DNA from: a virus
Virus record (IMG/VR): IMGVR_UViG_3300013101_000087
Location: 1-24,935 of that record
DNA: 24,935 bases
Reading direction: 5' to 3' (one strand)
The position numbers and the translations under genes were made by a program. The notes under the pieces are model-generated. The model searched no databases. It saw only the letters and a program-made list of their open reading frames with translations, and was not told where the DNA came from. Of this stretch, positions 15,990-23,050 are shown in pieces; positions within the stretch are counted from its first letter, which is position 1, and the number at the start of each line of letters is the position of its first letter.

Positions 15990-17467
15990 TGAGTGTATTA
16001 ACTCCAGTTATAGATTATCTGGATTTAAGTACAAAGCTTATATATCTGTTGGCGGGGACGGTTGAATACCACCCCGTCTCAGATATATATGCTGAAATAC
16101 GTACTATCCGAAGATTAGATGAGTCGATGCGGGTATTTGATATGCCGGTAGATGCGTTTGGAGCAGTCCCTAAAGGCGGTGGTAAGTACACTTCTCGTTA
16201 TGCCAGGTTTAATCATGGCTGGAAAGTTGTGCCTGATGATGTATCACATTCACTATACATAACTGGAGAGCAGATTACCGATGATGGTCAGTCTGGGCCA
16301 GCTTGTATAGACACCACAGTTTTGTCTGCTGGCACCAGCGTTATTATTCATTATGAGCCCCCAGCTTCGGAGCTCGTAAAAGCGGAAGACGAGTTGATAG
16401 CAATTCAAAGGATGGCTTTTGATGAGGTAGTAAGTGTTAACGTACTAACAGGGACTGCTGGTACAGAGTGGCCTATAGGTACACTAGGTACTCCAGTAAA
16501 TAACTTAACTGATGCTTTAGCTATAGCAGACATAAATGATATATACACTTTATCTATATTAGTGGATACTATACTTGATAACGGTTTGGACTATAGAGGA
16601 ATGACCTTTATTGGTGCGTCTAAAACAAAAACTGAAATTACAGTATTAGCTGCGGCACAAGTAAATAATTGTGAATTTTATGACGCTCATATAAAAGGAG
16701 TACTTGATGGCGACTCTACATTAAATGCTTGTGTTATTGATAATTTAAACTATGTTACGGGGTTTATAGAACAATGCGTACTAGATGCGGGAACTGTACT
16801 ACTAGGGGCCGGAGCGACAGCTCACTTCCTAGATTGTTGGTCAGGAGTTCCAGGAACCGGAACTCCAACAATAGACCTAGGAGGAGCAGGCCAATCTCTG
16901 GCAATGCGAAATTACAACGGCGGGATTTCGCTGATAAACAAAACGGGGACAGAATCGGCCTCCTTGGATATGAACTCCGGCCAAGTAAAACTAGACCTCA
17001 CTACCGTAACGAACGGGACGATAGTGATAAGGGGGATAGGTAAAGTAATAGAGATGACCACGGGCGAATATTTGTCAACTGGTTACTACGGAAATTTGTA
17101 TATCCTTAATGAAGCTATATCCAAAGAGAATATTTCTATCGCTGTATGGGATGAACCTTACTCTGACTACACGACATCCTCTGGTACAATGGGTTATTTA
17201 CAAGGTGTTGTGGGGGAAGGTACTTCCCCAGGGTCTGGCCCATCCGCAGACGAAATAGCTGAGGCAGTATGGCAGGAACCCGAAGCGGTACAACTACTTT
17301 CTGATGTAGATTTCATTAAAGACGTGGAAGGTGGTAGATGGGAGATAGTAAATAATCAGATGATATTCTACGGGGAAGATAACGCCACAGAGATAGCTAG
17401 ATTTAATTTATATAATGAGTCAGGCGTACCTGGAGAAGAAAACATTTTCAAACGGGTTAGAGTTTAA
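15989..17467 (+). CDS. Mosaic beta-helix fibre-like virion protein
   Basis: A 492-aa protein, probably a fibre or decoration protein. Residues ~1-130 (AEIRTIRRLDESMRVFDMPV, then RFNHGWKVVPDD) form a domain I recognise in general form from other phage structural proteins. A helix containing EDELIAIQRMAFDEVV follows, and then a single-stranded beta-helix (~150-370; EWPIGTLGTPVNNLTDALAI marks its entry). Residues ~262-352 carry a much GC-richer coding segment with a pattern (GTPTIDLGGAGQSLAMRNYN, INKTGTESASLDMNSGQVKL) that looks shared with other phage proteins. The end, ADEIAEAVWQEP to DFIKDVEGGRWEI and IARFNLYNESGVP, is a familiar C-terminal cap. It is coupled to the gene before. Receptor binding is a plausible role. 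Confidence 0.75.
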   Translation: MSVLTPVIDYLDLSTKLIYLLAGTVEYHPVSDIYAEIRTIRRLDESMRVFDMPVDAFGAVPKGGGKYTSRYARFNHGWKVVPDDVSHSLYITGEQITDDGQSGPACIDTTVLSAGTSVIIHYEPPASELVKAEDELIAIQRMAFDEVVSVNVLTGTAGTEWPIGTLGTPVNNLTDALAIADINDIYTLSILVDTILDNGLDYRGMTFIGASKTKTEITVLAAAQVNNCEFYDAHIKGVLDGDSTLNACVIDNLNYVTGFIEQCVLDAGTVLLGAGATAHFLDCWSGVPGTGTPTIDLGGAGQSLAMRNYNGGISLINKTGTESASLDMNSGQVKLDLTTVTNGTIVIRGIGKVIEMTTGEYLSTGYYGNLYILNEAISKENISIAVWDEPYSDYTTSSGTMGYLQGVVGEGTSPGSGPSADEIAEAVWQEPEAVQLLSDVDFIKDVEGGRWEIVNNQMIFYGEDNATEIARFNLYNESGVPGEENIFKRVRV

Positions 17468-17497
17468 CTATCTTTGATATTATAACTAGGTGATACT

Positions 17498-17749
17498 ATG
17501 TTAATAACAAGAGGCTTTGGGCCATGCTCCGGTGAGGGTGGAACGGGCGAAACAGTGTACGTACCTATTTGTGGTACAGACATGGATATCACAGGAGCTA
17601 GTAGTAGTAGAGTAGAAGGTATAGAAGTATTATCAAAGATACAAGCAGACTCTACACAAACTAGACCTATACTAACTTCACAAAAAGAAGAAGTAAAAAC
17701 CACTATAGACGTAACACAACTAAAGCCCATTATTAAACCAAAGGGATAA
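17498..17749 (+). CDS. Small unknown protein (TRGFG-type start)
   Basis: An 83-aa protein beginning MLITRGFGPCSGEGG. A glycine- and cysteine-containing start is followed by a polar, probably disordered tail (residues ~45-83). Very small proteins starting with an ITRGFG or VTRGYG motif occur between head and neck genes in other phages from what I know; the match here is only over the start. AGGTGA at about 17487 precedes ATG 17498. It lies between the mosaic fibre-like gene and the first neck-type gene. Function is unknown; a small virion or assembly peptide is possible. Confidence 0.6.
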   Translation: MLITRGFGPCSGEGGTGETVYVPICGTDMDITGASSSRVEGIEVLSKIQADSTQTRPILTSQKEEVKTTIDVTQLKPIIKPKG

Positions 17750-17751
17750 TT

Positions 17752-18705
17752 ATGATAAATATTACAATAACAGTAGATAATATAAGTGATGTACTTCTGG
17801 TTTTTAGTAGGGTACAAGTAAGACGGTATAGTGGTACTGGCGCTCCACCAGCTGTAGTAGATGTAAATGACTATACTACTATTTTAGGTATTGACCAAAT
17901 AAGTGATAGATCAGACGTCAGTGATGTTTTACTACTCTCTAGTTATACACAATACTACTACGTAGACCCAGACGGGACTACAGATAGTTGGTACATTAGT
18001 AGATACGTGAATGAGGGTGCTACTACTTCTAGTGCTTGGTCAGACCCTATACAAGGTGAGTTAGGTAGCTTTTTTTATAACCCTGTTTATCCACCAGAAG
18101 TAAATTATGGTACAAGTGACCAAAGAGTCATAGATAAGATAAGATTGTATATAGGCGATCCTGTGGAGCTTAACAGGCAATTCGGGGAAGAAGCCGAAGC
18201 TAACATACATCCAGACGGAAGAGTGTTTGAATTTGATGAGTATGGTTGGCCTTGCAGTATTAATATGTACGGAACACAGTACAACAATATAACAGACCCC
18301 TCGGTCAATGGTTATAGATATCTAAGATTTAAGAACGCTATAGATACTACTATTACTACAGTATCTGGGGTAGAATATGCAGTAGATGTTTGGTATTACA
18401 CATTTAGAAATAGTGATAGACAAATCATGGAGACTTACGATGCCTGCTTTGCTCCCACACCTTTAAATGACTCTAACTGCACACCAGAAATATATATGTT
18501 ACAGACCGCTTATGATATGTTAAGTTCTGAAACATGGGAAGCTATAACAGAGGATGGCGCTATAATTGATGACGATAAAGACTCTTATAATCCTACACCT
18601 GGGTTGAATCAAAGAGAAAAGATGTTGGCTAAAGTACGTAAGCGATTAGACGACGCCATAAAATCCGTAAGACTCCTAGGTATAGGTGGAGTTAGAATTG
18701 ACTAA
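17752..18705 (+). CDS. Putative neck / head-tail connector protein
   Basis: A 317-aa protein at the start of the neck block. The first ~95 residues form a fibronectin-III or immunoglobulin-like unit (TQYYYVDPDGTTDSWYISRY, then SSAWSDPI). From ~115 the segment TSDQRVIDKIRLYIGDPVEL begins a second domain whose tail (residues ~245-317) is helical: LQTAYDMLSSETWEAI and KMLAKVRKRLDDAIKSVRLL. A helical end of this type is common in head-tail adaptor proteins that sit under the portal. Position after the capsid and before tail completion and tube genes supports the adaptor idea. It starts at ATG 17752 behind AAGGGA. No catalytic motif is present. The assignment to a specific connector family is uncertain. 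Confidence 0.7.
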   Translation: MINITITVDNISDVLLVFSRVQVRRYSGTGAPPAVVDVNDYTTILGIDQISDRSDVSDVLLLSSYTQYYYVDPDGTTDSWYISRYVNEGATTSSAWSDPIQGELGSFFYNPVYPPEVNYGTSDQRVIDKIRLYIGDPVELNRQFGEEAEANIHPDGRVFEFDEYGWPCSINMYGTQYNNITDPSVNGYRYLRFKNAIDTTITTVSGVEYAVDVWYYTFRNSDRQIMETYDACFAPTPLNDSNCTPEIYMLQTAYDMLSSETWEAITEDGAIIDDDKDSYNPTPGLNQREKMLAKVRKRLDDAIKSVRLLGIGGVRID

Positions 18706-18720
18706 TCTGAGTATACTACT

Positions 18721-19311
18721 ATGAAAAGACGAATAAGCGAAAAGACCAAGCGTAAGTATAAAAAAAGAATTAATAGCGTAATTAGAGATCTTGGAAGGCC
18801 CATTGAAGTATTTAAACAACCGGCCAAATACGAGTGCTTTAATTGTTACTATGATAAACTTACAGCAACTAGCACTAATGAATGTAAATGGACAGCTGTT
18901 GAAACTATAGCTAAGCAGCAGGAATACGCAGCTGCTGGTGGTGTTGGGTTTAGATATAAATACTTCACCAGGGGAAGATGCCCAATTTGTAAAGGGCAAG
19001 GCTTCTTATCTACTGTAAGAAAAGTATGGATTGATTGTAAAGTTACTTGGGCCCCTTCTACTAATGGCACAGATTTAACATACACTGCTGCCGGAGTTGA
19101 AGGAAGTACTATAGTGGAAATTAAAGCAGACCCAAAGCACCACAGAACATTTAACAATTGCAGTTCTATTAGGGTGGATGGTATAGAGTGTAAAATATCT
19201 GAGATACCAATACTTAGAGGGATAGGTAATAAATCAGTTATGGTTATAACGGCATTCACCACAGACAAGCCCGGTATAGATAGAGATGAAATTATTAAAG
19301 ACTATACCTAA
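18721..19311 (+). CDS. Zinc-finger neck protein, possible head closure
   Basis: A 196-aa protein with a strongly basic N-terminus (MKRRISEKTKRKYKKR). It has a zinc-binding arrangement: YECFNCYYDK at ~39-48 pairs with GRCPICKGQGFL at ~85-96, similar to the DnaJ-type CxxCxGxG knuckle. A beta-rich domain follows (~100-190). Proteins with this two-part zinc site recur among neck genes of large siphoviruses as far as I know, and a head-closure role fits the position between the adaptor-like gene and the next neck genes. No Shine-Dalgarno site is obvious before ATG 18721, and the previous stop is only 15 bases upstream, so translation may depend on coupling. The zinc site is clear; the function is inferred. 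Confidence 0.7.
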   Translation: MKRRISEKTKRKYKKRINSVIRDLGRPIEVFKQPAKYECFNCYYDKLTATSTNECKWTAVETIAKQQEYAAAGGVGFRYKYFTRGRCPICKGQGFLSTVRKVWIDCKVTWAPSTNGTDLTYTAAGVEGSTIVEIKADPKHHRTFNNCSSIRVDGIECKISEIPILRGIGNKSVMVITAFTTDKPGIDRDEIIKDYT

Positions 19312-19326
19312 TATAGGAGAAGTGTG

Positions 19327-19416
19327 ATGATTAAAAAATTAAGTTTACTGCTTTTAGCAAGTTTATGTTTAGTGGAAACAGCTTTCGCGGGACCAGTTAT
19401 TATAAGGTTTAACTAA
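19327..19416 (+). CDS. 29-aa signal-peptide micro-ORF
   Basis: A very short ORF with strong coding signs. AGGAGA at 19315-19320 lies 6 nt before ATG 19327, better than the sites of both neighbouring neck genes. The product is nearly all signal peptide: a basic start (MIKK), a hydrophobic core (LSLLLLASLCLV) and a typical signal peptidase I site AFA before GP, leaving an eight-residue mature peptide GPVIIRFN. A lipoprotein box is unlikely, because leucine precedes the only cysteine. The stop lies 6 bases before the next gene, whose own ribosome site is poor, so it may also act as a translational leader. It could be an exported peptide, a tiny membrane protein or a remnant. Export of the peptide is inference. 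Confidence 0.65.
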   Translation: MIKKLSLLLLASLCLVETAFAGPVIIRFN

Positions 19417-19422
19417 CGTCGT

Positions 19423-20076
19423 ATGAGTAAGGTAAGTGTAAAAGTAGCCAAAAATTTAGAGAAGAATTTAGGCTCAGCTATAAGTGATGTATTTTTAGAT
19501 AAGCTGGATGATCTTATAGACTCCTATATGGACACTTACGATGAAGAGTTAGCTAGTGTTATAACGGATAAAGAGAGTTTAGCTAATCCTGATTATTTTT
19601 ATGATGACTATAAAGAAGCCCTAGAAGACTTTGATTATGTAGAAGAAGAGAATGATGGCTTAATTATTAGGATACCTTCCGAAGACACTTTCGACTTTGG
19701 GGGAAGATTAAATTTTATAGCTTTACTAGTTCACGGTACTGCAGGTAAGTACTTGGAGTTACCTGAAGCAGAGCATGACCAACTAGTAAATAGTAAAGAT
19801 TTAGATAAAAACTTAAGGAAAAGTATACGAAGACTACCTCCTTTTTTTGACTCTAATACTCCTAAAGAGCTGAGATTTTATTTATTGCAAACTACTAGGG
19901 GCGGTTTATATAAAACTGTTGAAAATATATTAGGTAGAAAGCTAGTAGTTTTCCCTTTCTCTAATACATCTTCTATAGACTTGTTTGGGCCAAGCATTAA
20001 ATTTTTTGAGGAAAACATATACAATATGTTCGAGGAAGCTATAGATAACACTAATAAACGTGTGAGAGGAGTGTAA
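19423..20076 (+). CDS. Putative neck protein
   Basis: A 217-aa acidic, mixed helical and beta protein. It begins with a helix (SVKVAKNLEKNLGSAISDVF) and a very acidic stretch (residues ~35-80). A central part, FIALLVHGTAGKYLELPEAE (~97-116), follows, then helices at the end (FFEENIYNMFEEAIDNTNKR). The pattern of an N-terminal helix, a region around HGT and a C-terminal helix, together with position after the zinc-finger neck gene, suggests a neck or HK97 gp10-like tail-completion protein, but I do not see a decisive motif. No good Shine-Dalgarno site precedes ATG 19423; the nearest AAGG is about 15 nt away, inside the micro-ORF. Coupling to the micro-ORF is the simplest explanation. Confidence 0.7.
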   Translation: MSKVSVKVAKNLEKNLGSAISDVFLDKLDDLIDSYMDTYDEELASVITDKESLANPDYFYDDYKEALEDFDYVEEENDGLIIRIPSEDTFDFGGRLNFIALLVHGTAGKYLELPEAEHDQLVNSKDLDKNLRKSIRRLPPFFDSNTPKELRFYLLQTTRGGLYKTVENILGRKLVVFPFSNTSSIDLFGPSIKFFEENIYNMFEEAIDNTNKRVRGV

Positions 20077-20081
20077 GTTAA

Positions 20082-20945
20082 ATGTATAGACTACGTAAAG
20101 AAGATGCTAGCGTTTACTTATACCTAAAAGACTTGGTGTTGGCAGACTTTATAGAATATCAAGATAAAGATGAATTAATATACTCTGACAGATTATCCAC
20201 AGACACATTGTCTGTTTATGATATAGATACTTATTTAGAGCCTACACCTTTGGACAGAGGTAGAGGCTTGACTTATTTTGATGACCTCACAGGAGAACCT
20301 TTAGTGTGTACACCAACTATTTCAGGTTCCCATGAACAAAGTAATAGGGTAACAGTTTATGATATGAGTTTAAATGTTATAGATGATAATGATTATATCA
20401 TTGATTATTTAGACGGTAGAATTAGTTGTGACTCCAGTGTGTCACCTAAGTATATAGATTATTATTGGCATTATGTTAGTTTAGTGGATGAATGGAGTGC
20501 AGTAACAGCCTCAGACCCTCCTGTTGTAGTTATAGATATGAATGCTACAGAAAAGAAGGGTTTTCAATTAGGTGGTGGTAAACTTACAGAGCGTAAAGTA
20601 TCTCTGATAATATTTGCATCATCTACAGCAGAAAGAAATGATTTAGCGGAAGTTTTACATGATGGCTTATATAACAAAAGCTGCCCTTATTATGATTTCC
20701 CAGAAGGAACAGTGTTAGATTTTGATGGCACCTTTAGAGGTAGAAGATACACTACAGACAAAGCAGATAATATTTTTCTACGTACTACTGTTAGTGGTGT
20801 AAGTAATTTAAGATTTGAAAACGTTGTAACAAAACATGTAAGTTTACCTATTATAATGTCAAAAGGTAAAGATGAAGTAGCCTTGTCGGACTTAAATGCT
20901 TATAGGTCAAAGATAACTTTTAACCTTATATCATATGAAGGATAA
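20082..20945 (+). CDS. Putative tail-completion / tail terminator protein
   Basis: A 287-aa protein, last of the neck block. Residues ~1-45 are helical and acidic. The middle (~95-150) has short beta strands (RVTVYDMSLNVIDDNDYIID, DYYWHYVSLVDEW). The segment VVVIDMNATEKKGFQLGGGK followed by ERKVSLIIFASSTAERNDLA (~167-205) resembles the strand-then-helix core of tail terminator and tail-completion proteins, which cap the tube where it meets the head. Its location immediately before the tail tube gene supports this. GGAG at 20068-20071 is 10 nt before ATG 20082, inside the end of the previous gene. The role is inferred from core pattern and order. Confidence 0.68.
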   Translation: MYRLRKEDASVYLYLKDLVLADFIEYQDKDELIYSDRLSTDTLSVYDIDTYLEPTPLDRGRGLTYFDDLTGEPLVCTPTISGSHEQSNRVTVYDMSLNVIDDNDYIIDYLDGRISCDSSVSPKYIDYYWHYVSLVDEWSAVTASDPPVVVIDMNATEKKGFQLGGGKLTERKVSLIIFASSTAERNDLAEVLHDGLYNKSCPYYDFPEGTVLDFDGTFRGRRYTTDKADNIFLRTTVSGVSNLRFENVVTKHVSLPIIMSKGKDEVALSDLNAYRSKITFNLISYEG

Positions 20946-20946
20946 A

Positions 20947-21019
20947 CCGATTAGGTAGTGGACCAATTAACTAACCTAGAGTATATTGAAAGGAAAAGGC
21001 CGATTAAAAAAACTAACCT
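20947..21019. repeat. Imperfect duplicated leader before the tail tube gene
   Basis: Two copies of a block that starts with CCGATTA and ends with AACTAACCT: 20947-20977 (31 bases) and 21000-21019 (20 bases, shorter inside). The first copy can also fold, TAGGT with AGT pairing with ACT and ACCTA around a one-base bulge. The block fills most of the 115-base gap before the tail tube gene. It may be a regulatory duplication; no known element is recognised. Confidence 0.5.
20959..20987 (+). promoter_or_regulatory. Possible promoter for the tail tube gene
   Basis: TGGACC (20959-20964; four of six -35 bases) and TATATT (20982-20987; five of six -10 bases) are separated by 17 bases, the ideal sigma70 spacing, about 75 bases before the tail tube start. 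The gap is long for this tightly packed region, which supports regulation. It overlaps the duplicated leader block. Confidence 0.4.
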
Positions 21020-21028
21020 GATTTTTTG

Positions 21029-21042
21029 AAATTTATAAATTT
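21029..21042. promoter_or_regulatory. 14-base perfect AT palindrome before the tail tube gene
   Basis: AAATTTATAAATTT is a perfect inverted repeat, ending 5 bases before the AAGGAG ribosome site of the tail tube gene. It could be a binding site for a dimeric protein or simply AT-rich spacer sequence. The high AT content makes a chance palindrome possible. Confidence 0.35.
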
Positions 21043-21060
21043 TGATTAAGGAGATCAATT

Positions 21061-22650
21061 ATGGCTAGAAATAGAATAATTTACGCATCACAAAGTGTGT
21101 GGTGCAACGGAGACTTGCTTTACAGAGTACAGTCTCTTGGTAGTACTACTACCTTTACTAGTGAAGATATTTTCGAACTGGGTCATTTGGACATCATCGA
21201 CGTTGTTGATGACGTACCTTCTGTCGCAGTTACTCTAAATACTAACGATTTTGGTGATGTAACAACAATGGCAACTCTTGCACAGGTTCTACCTGAAAGA
21301 CGCGCTATGGACATAACCGCTTCAGGAACAAATGCTAACTTGGAAGTTGTTGATTCAGCCCTTGTTGGTACAGGTACTTACTTACATGGTGTAAGTATAT
21401 CTGACTTTGCTGTTTCTTGTGGCGCACTTCCAGGTGTAACCCTTTGGGCACCAGTACAGGAAGAATGTTCATTAGGTTCTTTAGCAGACAATATCGACCA
21501 GACTCTTTTCATGGACAAGTGCTATGTTAATAGTTTAGAGTTTAGTTACTCTTCTGGTGCTAATGCTACAGAGAACTATGGTTTGGAAACTGACAACAAA
21601 ATGTGGTTGTTAAATGACGGACGTTTCGTTAACTCCGATAGCTATGTCTTAAATGGTACAGACATCTCTAACGGGTATGTAGACCTTACATTAGACGCAG
21701 CATCTGATATAGCTGTATTGTCTGCAGGTATAGGTTTCTTACGTAAAGATGCTATGGGCCAACCGGCCGCTACCTGGTTTGATGTGGTTAGCAACGAGAT
21801 GTCTAACACCGCAATCGTAGTTGGCTCATCTGCTGTTGTTGATACTTTTGTCTATCAGGACACTGGTACCGAGCACAGAGTTTGGTTCCCAACAGGTTCA
21901 GCTATTATAGCTGGCGATACTATTGAAGCTATCTATTCCGCGAATGCTTACGGAACTGGCGCTTCTAACAAGTACTTCAATCTTTTAAGCGACGTTGCTA
22001 AGCCTGATATGTTAGGTGCTCTCCGTCAAGGCCAGGTTGAAGTTCACATCTTATCTGATACCGACGCATCTTTCGATATCGCATGGAGACTAACAAGTAC
22101 CTCTATCTCTGCTGACCTTACACGTGAGCCATTACAAGAGTTAGGCCACTTGGCACCATACGATAGACCACTGACACTTCCTGTTCCTTTGACAATTTCT
22201 GTAGATTCTACAGCGGGCGACTTGGAGAACTGGGCTAAGATTGCTGACCAATTAGCAGCTTTCGAAGGCGCAACAATGGACGAAATCGGTCTTGCTGACT
22301 TAATGGCTTCTGAAGACTTGAAGCTGATTGTTAAAGTTTATGCTCAAACAGACGAAGAAGCTGGTGGTACAGGTTCTAATCGTACCGTAGCTGTAGGTTC
22401 CGACCTTATTGGTCAGAGCTACTGGGTAGATGGGGCTGTGGCAACATACAGCGCTCTCGACACAGAAGTTGCTCTTAAGACCATGATTGTTGAACACATT
22501 AAGATTACTGACGAAGGTATGACCCTTGATATGGGTGCTAATGCAACACAAACTTTCTCTTTCCGCTCTACCAATGACCTTTATGCAGTCAAAGGCGATA
22601 TCTCCATCGGAAATGTCACAGGCGGAAATAAAGTTAGAAGAATTGGTTAA
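21061..22650 (+). CDS. Major tail tube protein
   Basis: Forms the stacked rings of the tail tube. The 529-aa, beta-rich acidic product begins MARNRIIYASQSVWCNGDLL and continues with alternating strands. LYRVQSLGSTTTFTSEDIFE and VPSVAVTLNTNDFGDV fit the first strands of a tail-tube domain. The size is larger than most siphovirus tube proteins but near that of T5 pb6 (464 aa), which contains a duplicated tube fold; two or more domains may exist here too. C-ending codons and the strong AAGGAGAT site argue for high expression. It sits after neck genes and before the chaperone-like pair, and carries its own promoter-like leader and a strong terminator. No sheath gene is nearby. A minor virion role is less likely. 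Confidence 0.82.
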   Translation: MARNRIIYASQSVWCNGDLLYRVQSLGSTTTFTSEDIFELGHLDIIDVVDDVPSVAVTLNTNDFGDVTTMATLAQVLPERRAMDITASGTNANLEVVDSALVGTGTYLHGVSISDFAVSCGALPGVTLWAPVQEECSLGSLADNIDQTLFMDKCYVNSLEFSYSSGANATENYGLETDNKMWLLNDGRFVNSDSYVLNGTDISNGYVDLTLDAASDIAVLSAGIGFLRKDAMGQPAATWFDVVSNEMSNTAIVVGSSAVVDTFVYQDTGTEHRVWFPTGSAIIAGDTIEAIYSANAYGTGASNKYFNLLSDVAKPDMLGALRQGQVEVHILSDTDASFDIAWRLTSTSISADLTREPLQELGHLAPYDRPLTLPVPLTISVDSTAGDLENWAKIADQLAAFEGATMDEIGLADLMASEDLKLIVKVYAQTDEEAGGTGSNRTVAVGSDLIGQSYWVDGAVATYSALDTEVALKTMIVEHIKITDEGMTLDMGANATQTFSFRSTNDLYAVKGDISIGNVTGGNKVRRIG

Positions 22651-22682
22651 TATTTTCTAACGAAGTTCTTATAAGTAATAAT

Positions 22683-22725
22683 AATGGTACTTGTGGTGTT
22701 TTCACTACGAGTACCATTTTTTTTT
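22683..22725 (+). terminator. Rho-independent terminator after the tail tube gene
   Basis: A 16-bp stem with two G-U pairs (left arm 22683-22698, starting AATGGTACT; right arm 22703-22718, ending AGTACCATT) closes a TTTT loop. An uninterrupted T run continues to 22725. It is the strongest terminator in the window and would separate the abundant tail tube message from the chaperone-like genes. Confidence 0.95.
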
Positions 22726-22797
22726 GTTTTATTAAACTGACTATGCATTAGTAGGTTTACGATGTATTTATATTAAGGCTAGGACTAAGGAGGAACT

Positions 22798-23040
22798 ATG
22801 GATGACGTAGGAAGGAAACATTTGGAATATATAATGCGTAAAGAAGTAACAAAGCTATTTGAATCGGTGTTAGATTACACCTCAATAGCCGTTTCTGAGA
22901 AAGACCGGTTCTCGGTGCTCAGAGGGAAAATTTTACGCGTAGGAAATGACTGTATCAGGACGATAACTTCAGAACTCGTTAATTACGAGATAGAACTCAT
23001 AGAGAGAGATGAAGATATCATAGAATTTAAGCATAACTAA
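22798..23040 (+). CDS. Small protein upstream of chaperone-like genes, unknown
   Basis: An 80-aa protein with a helical, charged start (MDDVGRKHLEYIMRKEVTKL) and then a short beta part (FSVLRGKILRVGNDCIRTIT) ending in an acidic strand. There is no signal peptide and no membrane segment. AAGGAGGA lies just before ATG 22798. It is the first gene after the tail tube terminator, 10 bases before the next gene, and so is probably co-transcribed with the two chaperone-like proteins. Tail assembly or a regulatory role would fit the place; nothing in the sequence decides it. The RGKILRVG strand recalls small Sm-like or OB-type beta barrels, a weak impression only. Confidence 0.65.
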   Translation: MDDVGRKHLEYIMRKEVTKLFESVLDYTSIAVSEKDRFSVLRGKILRVGNDCIRTITSELVNYEIELIERDEDIIEFKHN

Positions 23041-23050
23041 GGAGCTGGAT

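Noticed and set aside
16774-17043. 89-codon alternative + frame inside the mosaic fibre-like gene
   Set aside because: It coincides exactly with the GC-richer block, where stops are rarer, and its product is a compositionally biased R/S/N-rich sequence without a ribosome site.
19350-19375. Lipoprotein box in the micro-ORF
   Set aside because: The only cysteine is preceded by leucine (ASLC), which does not fit the small residue needed at the -1 position; the AFA site fits signal peptidase I better.
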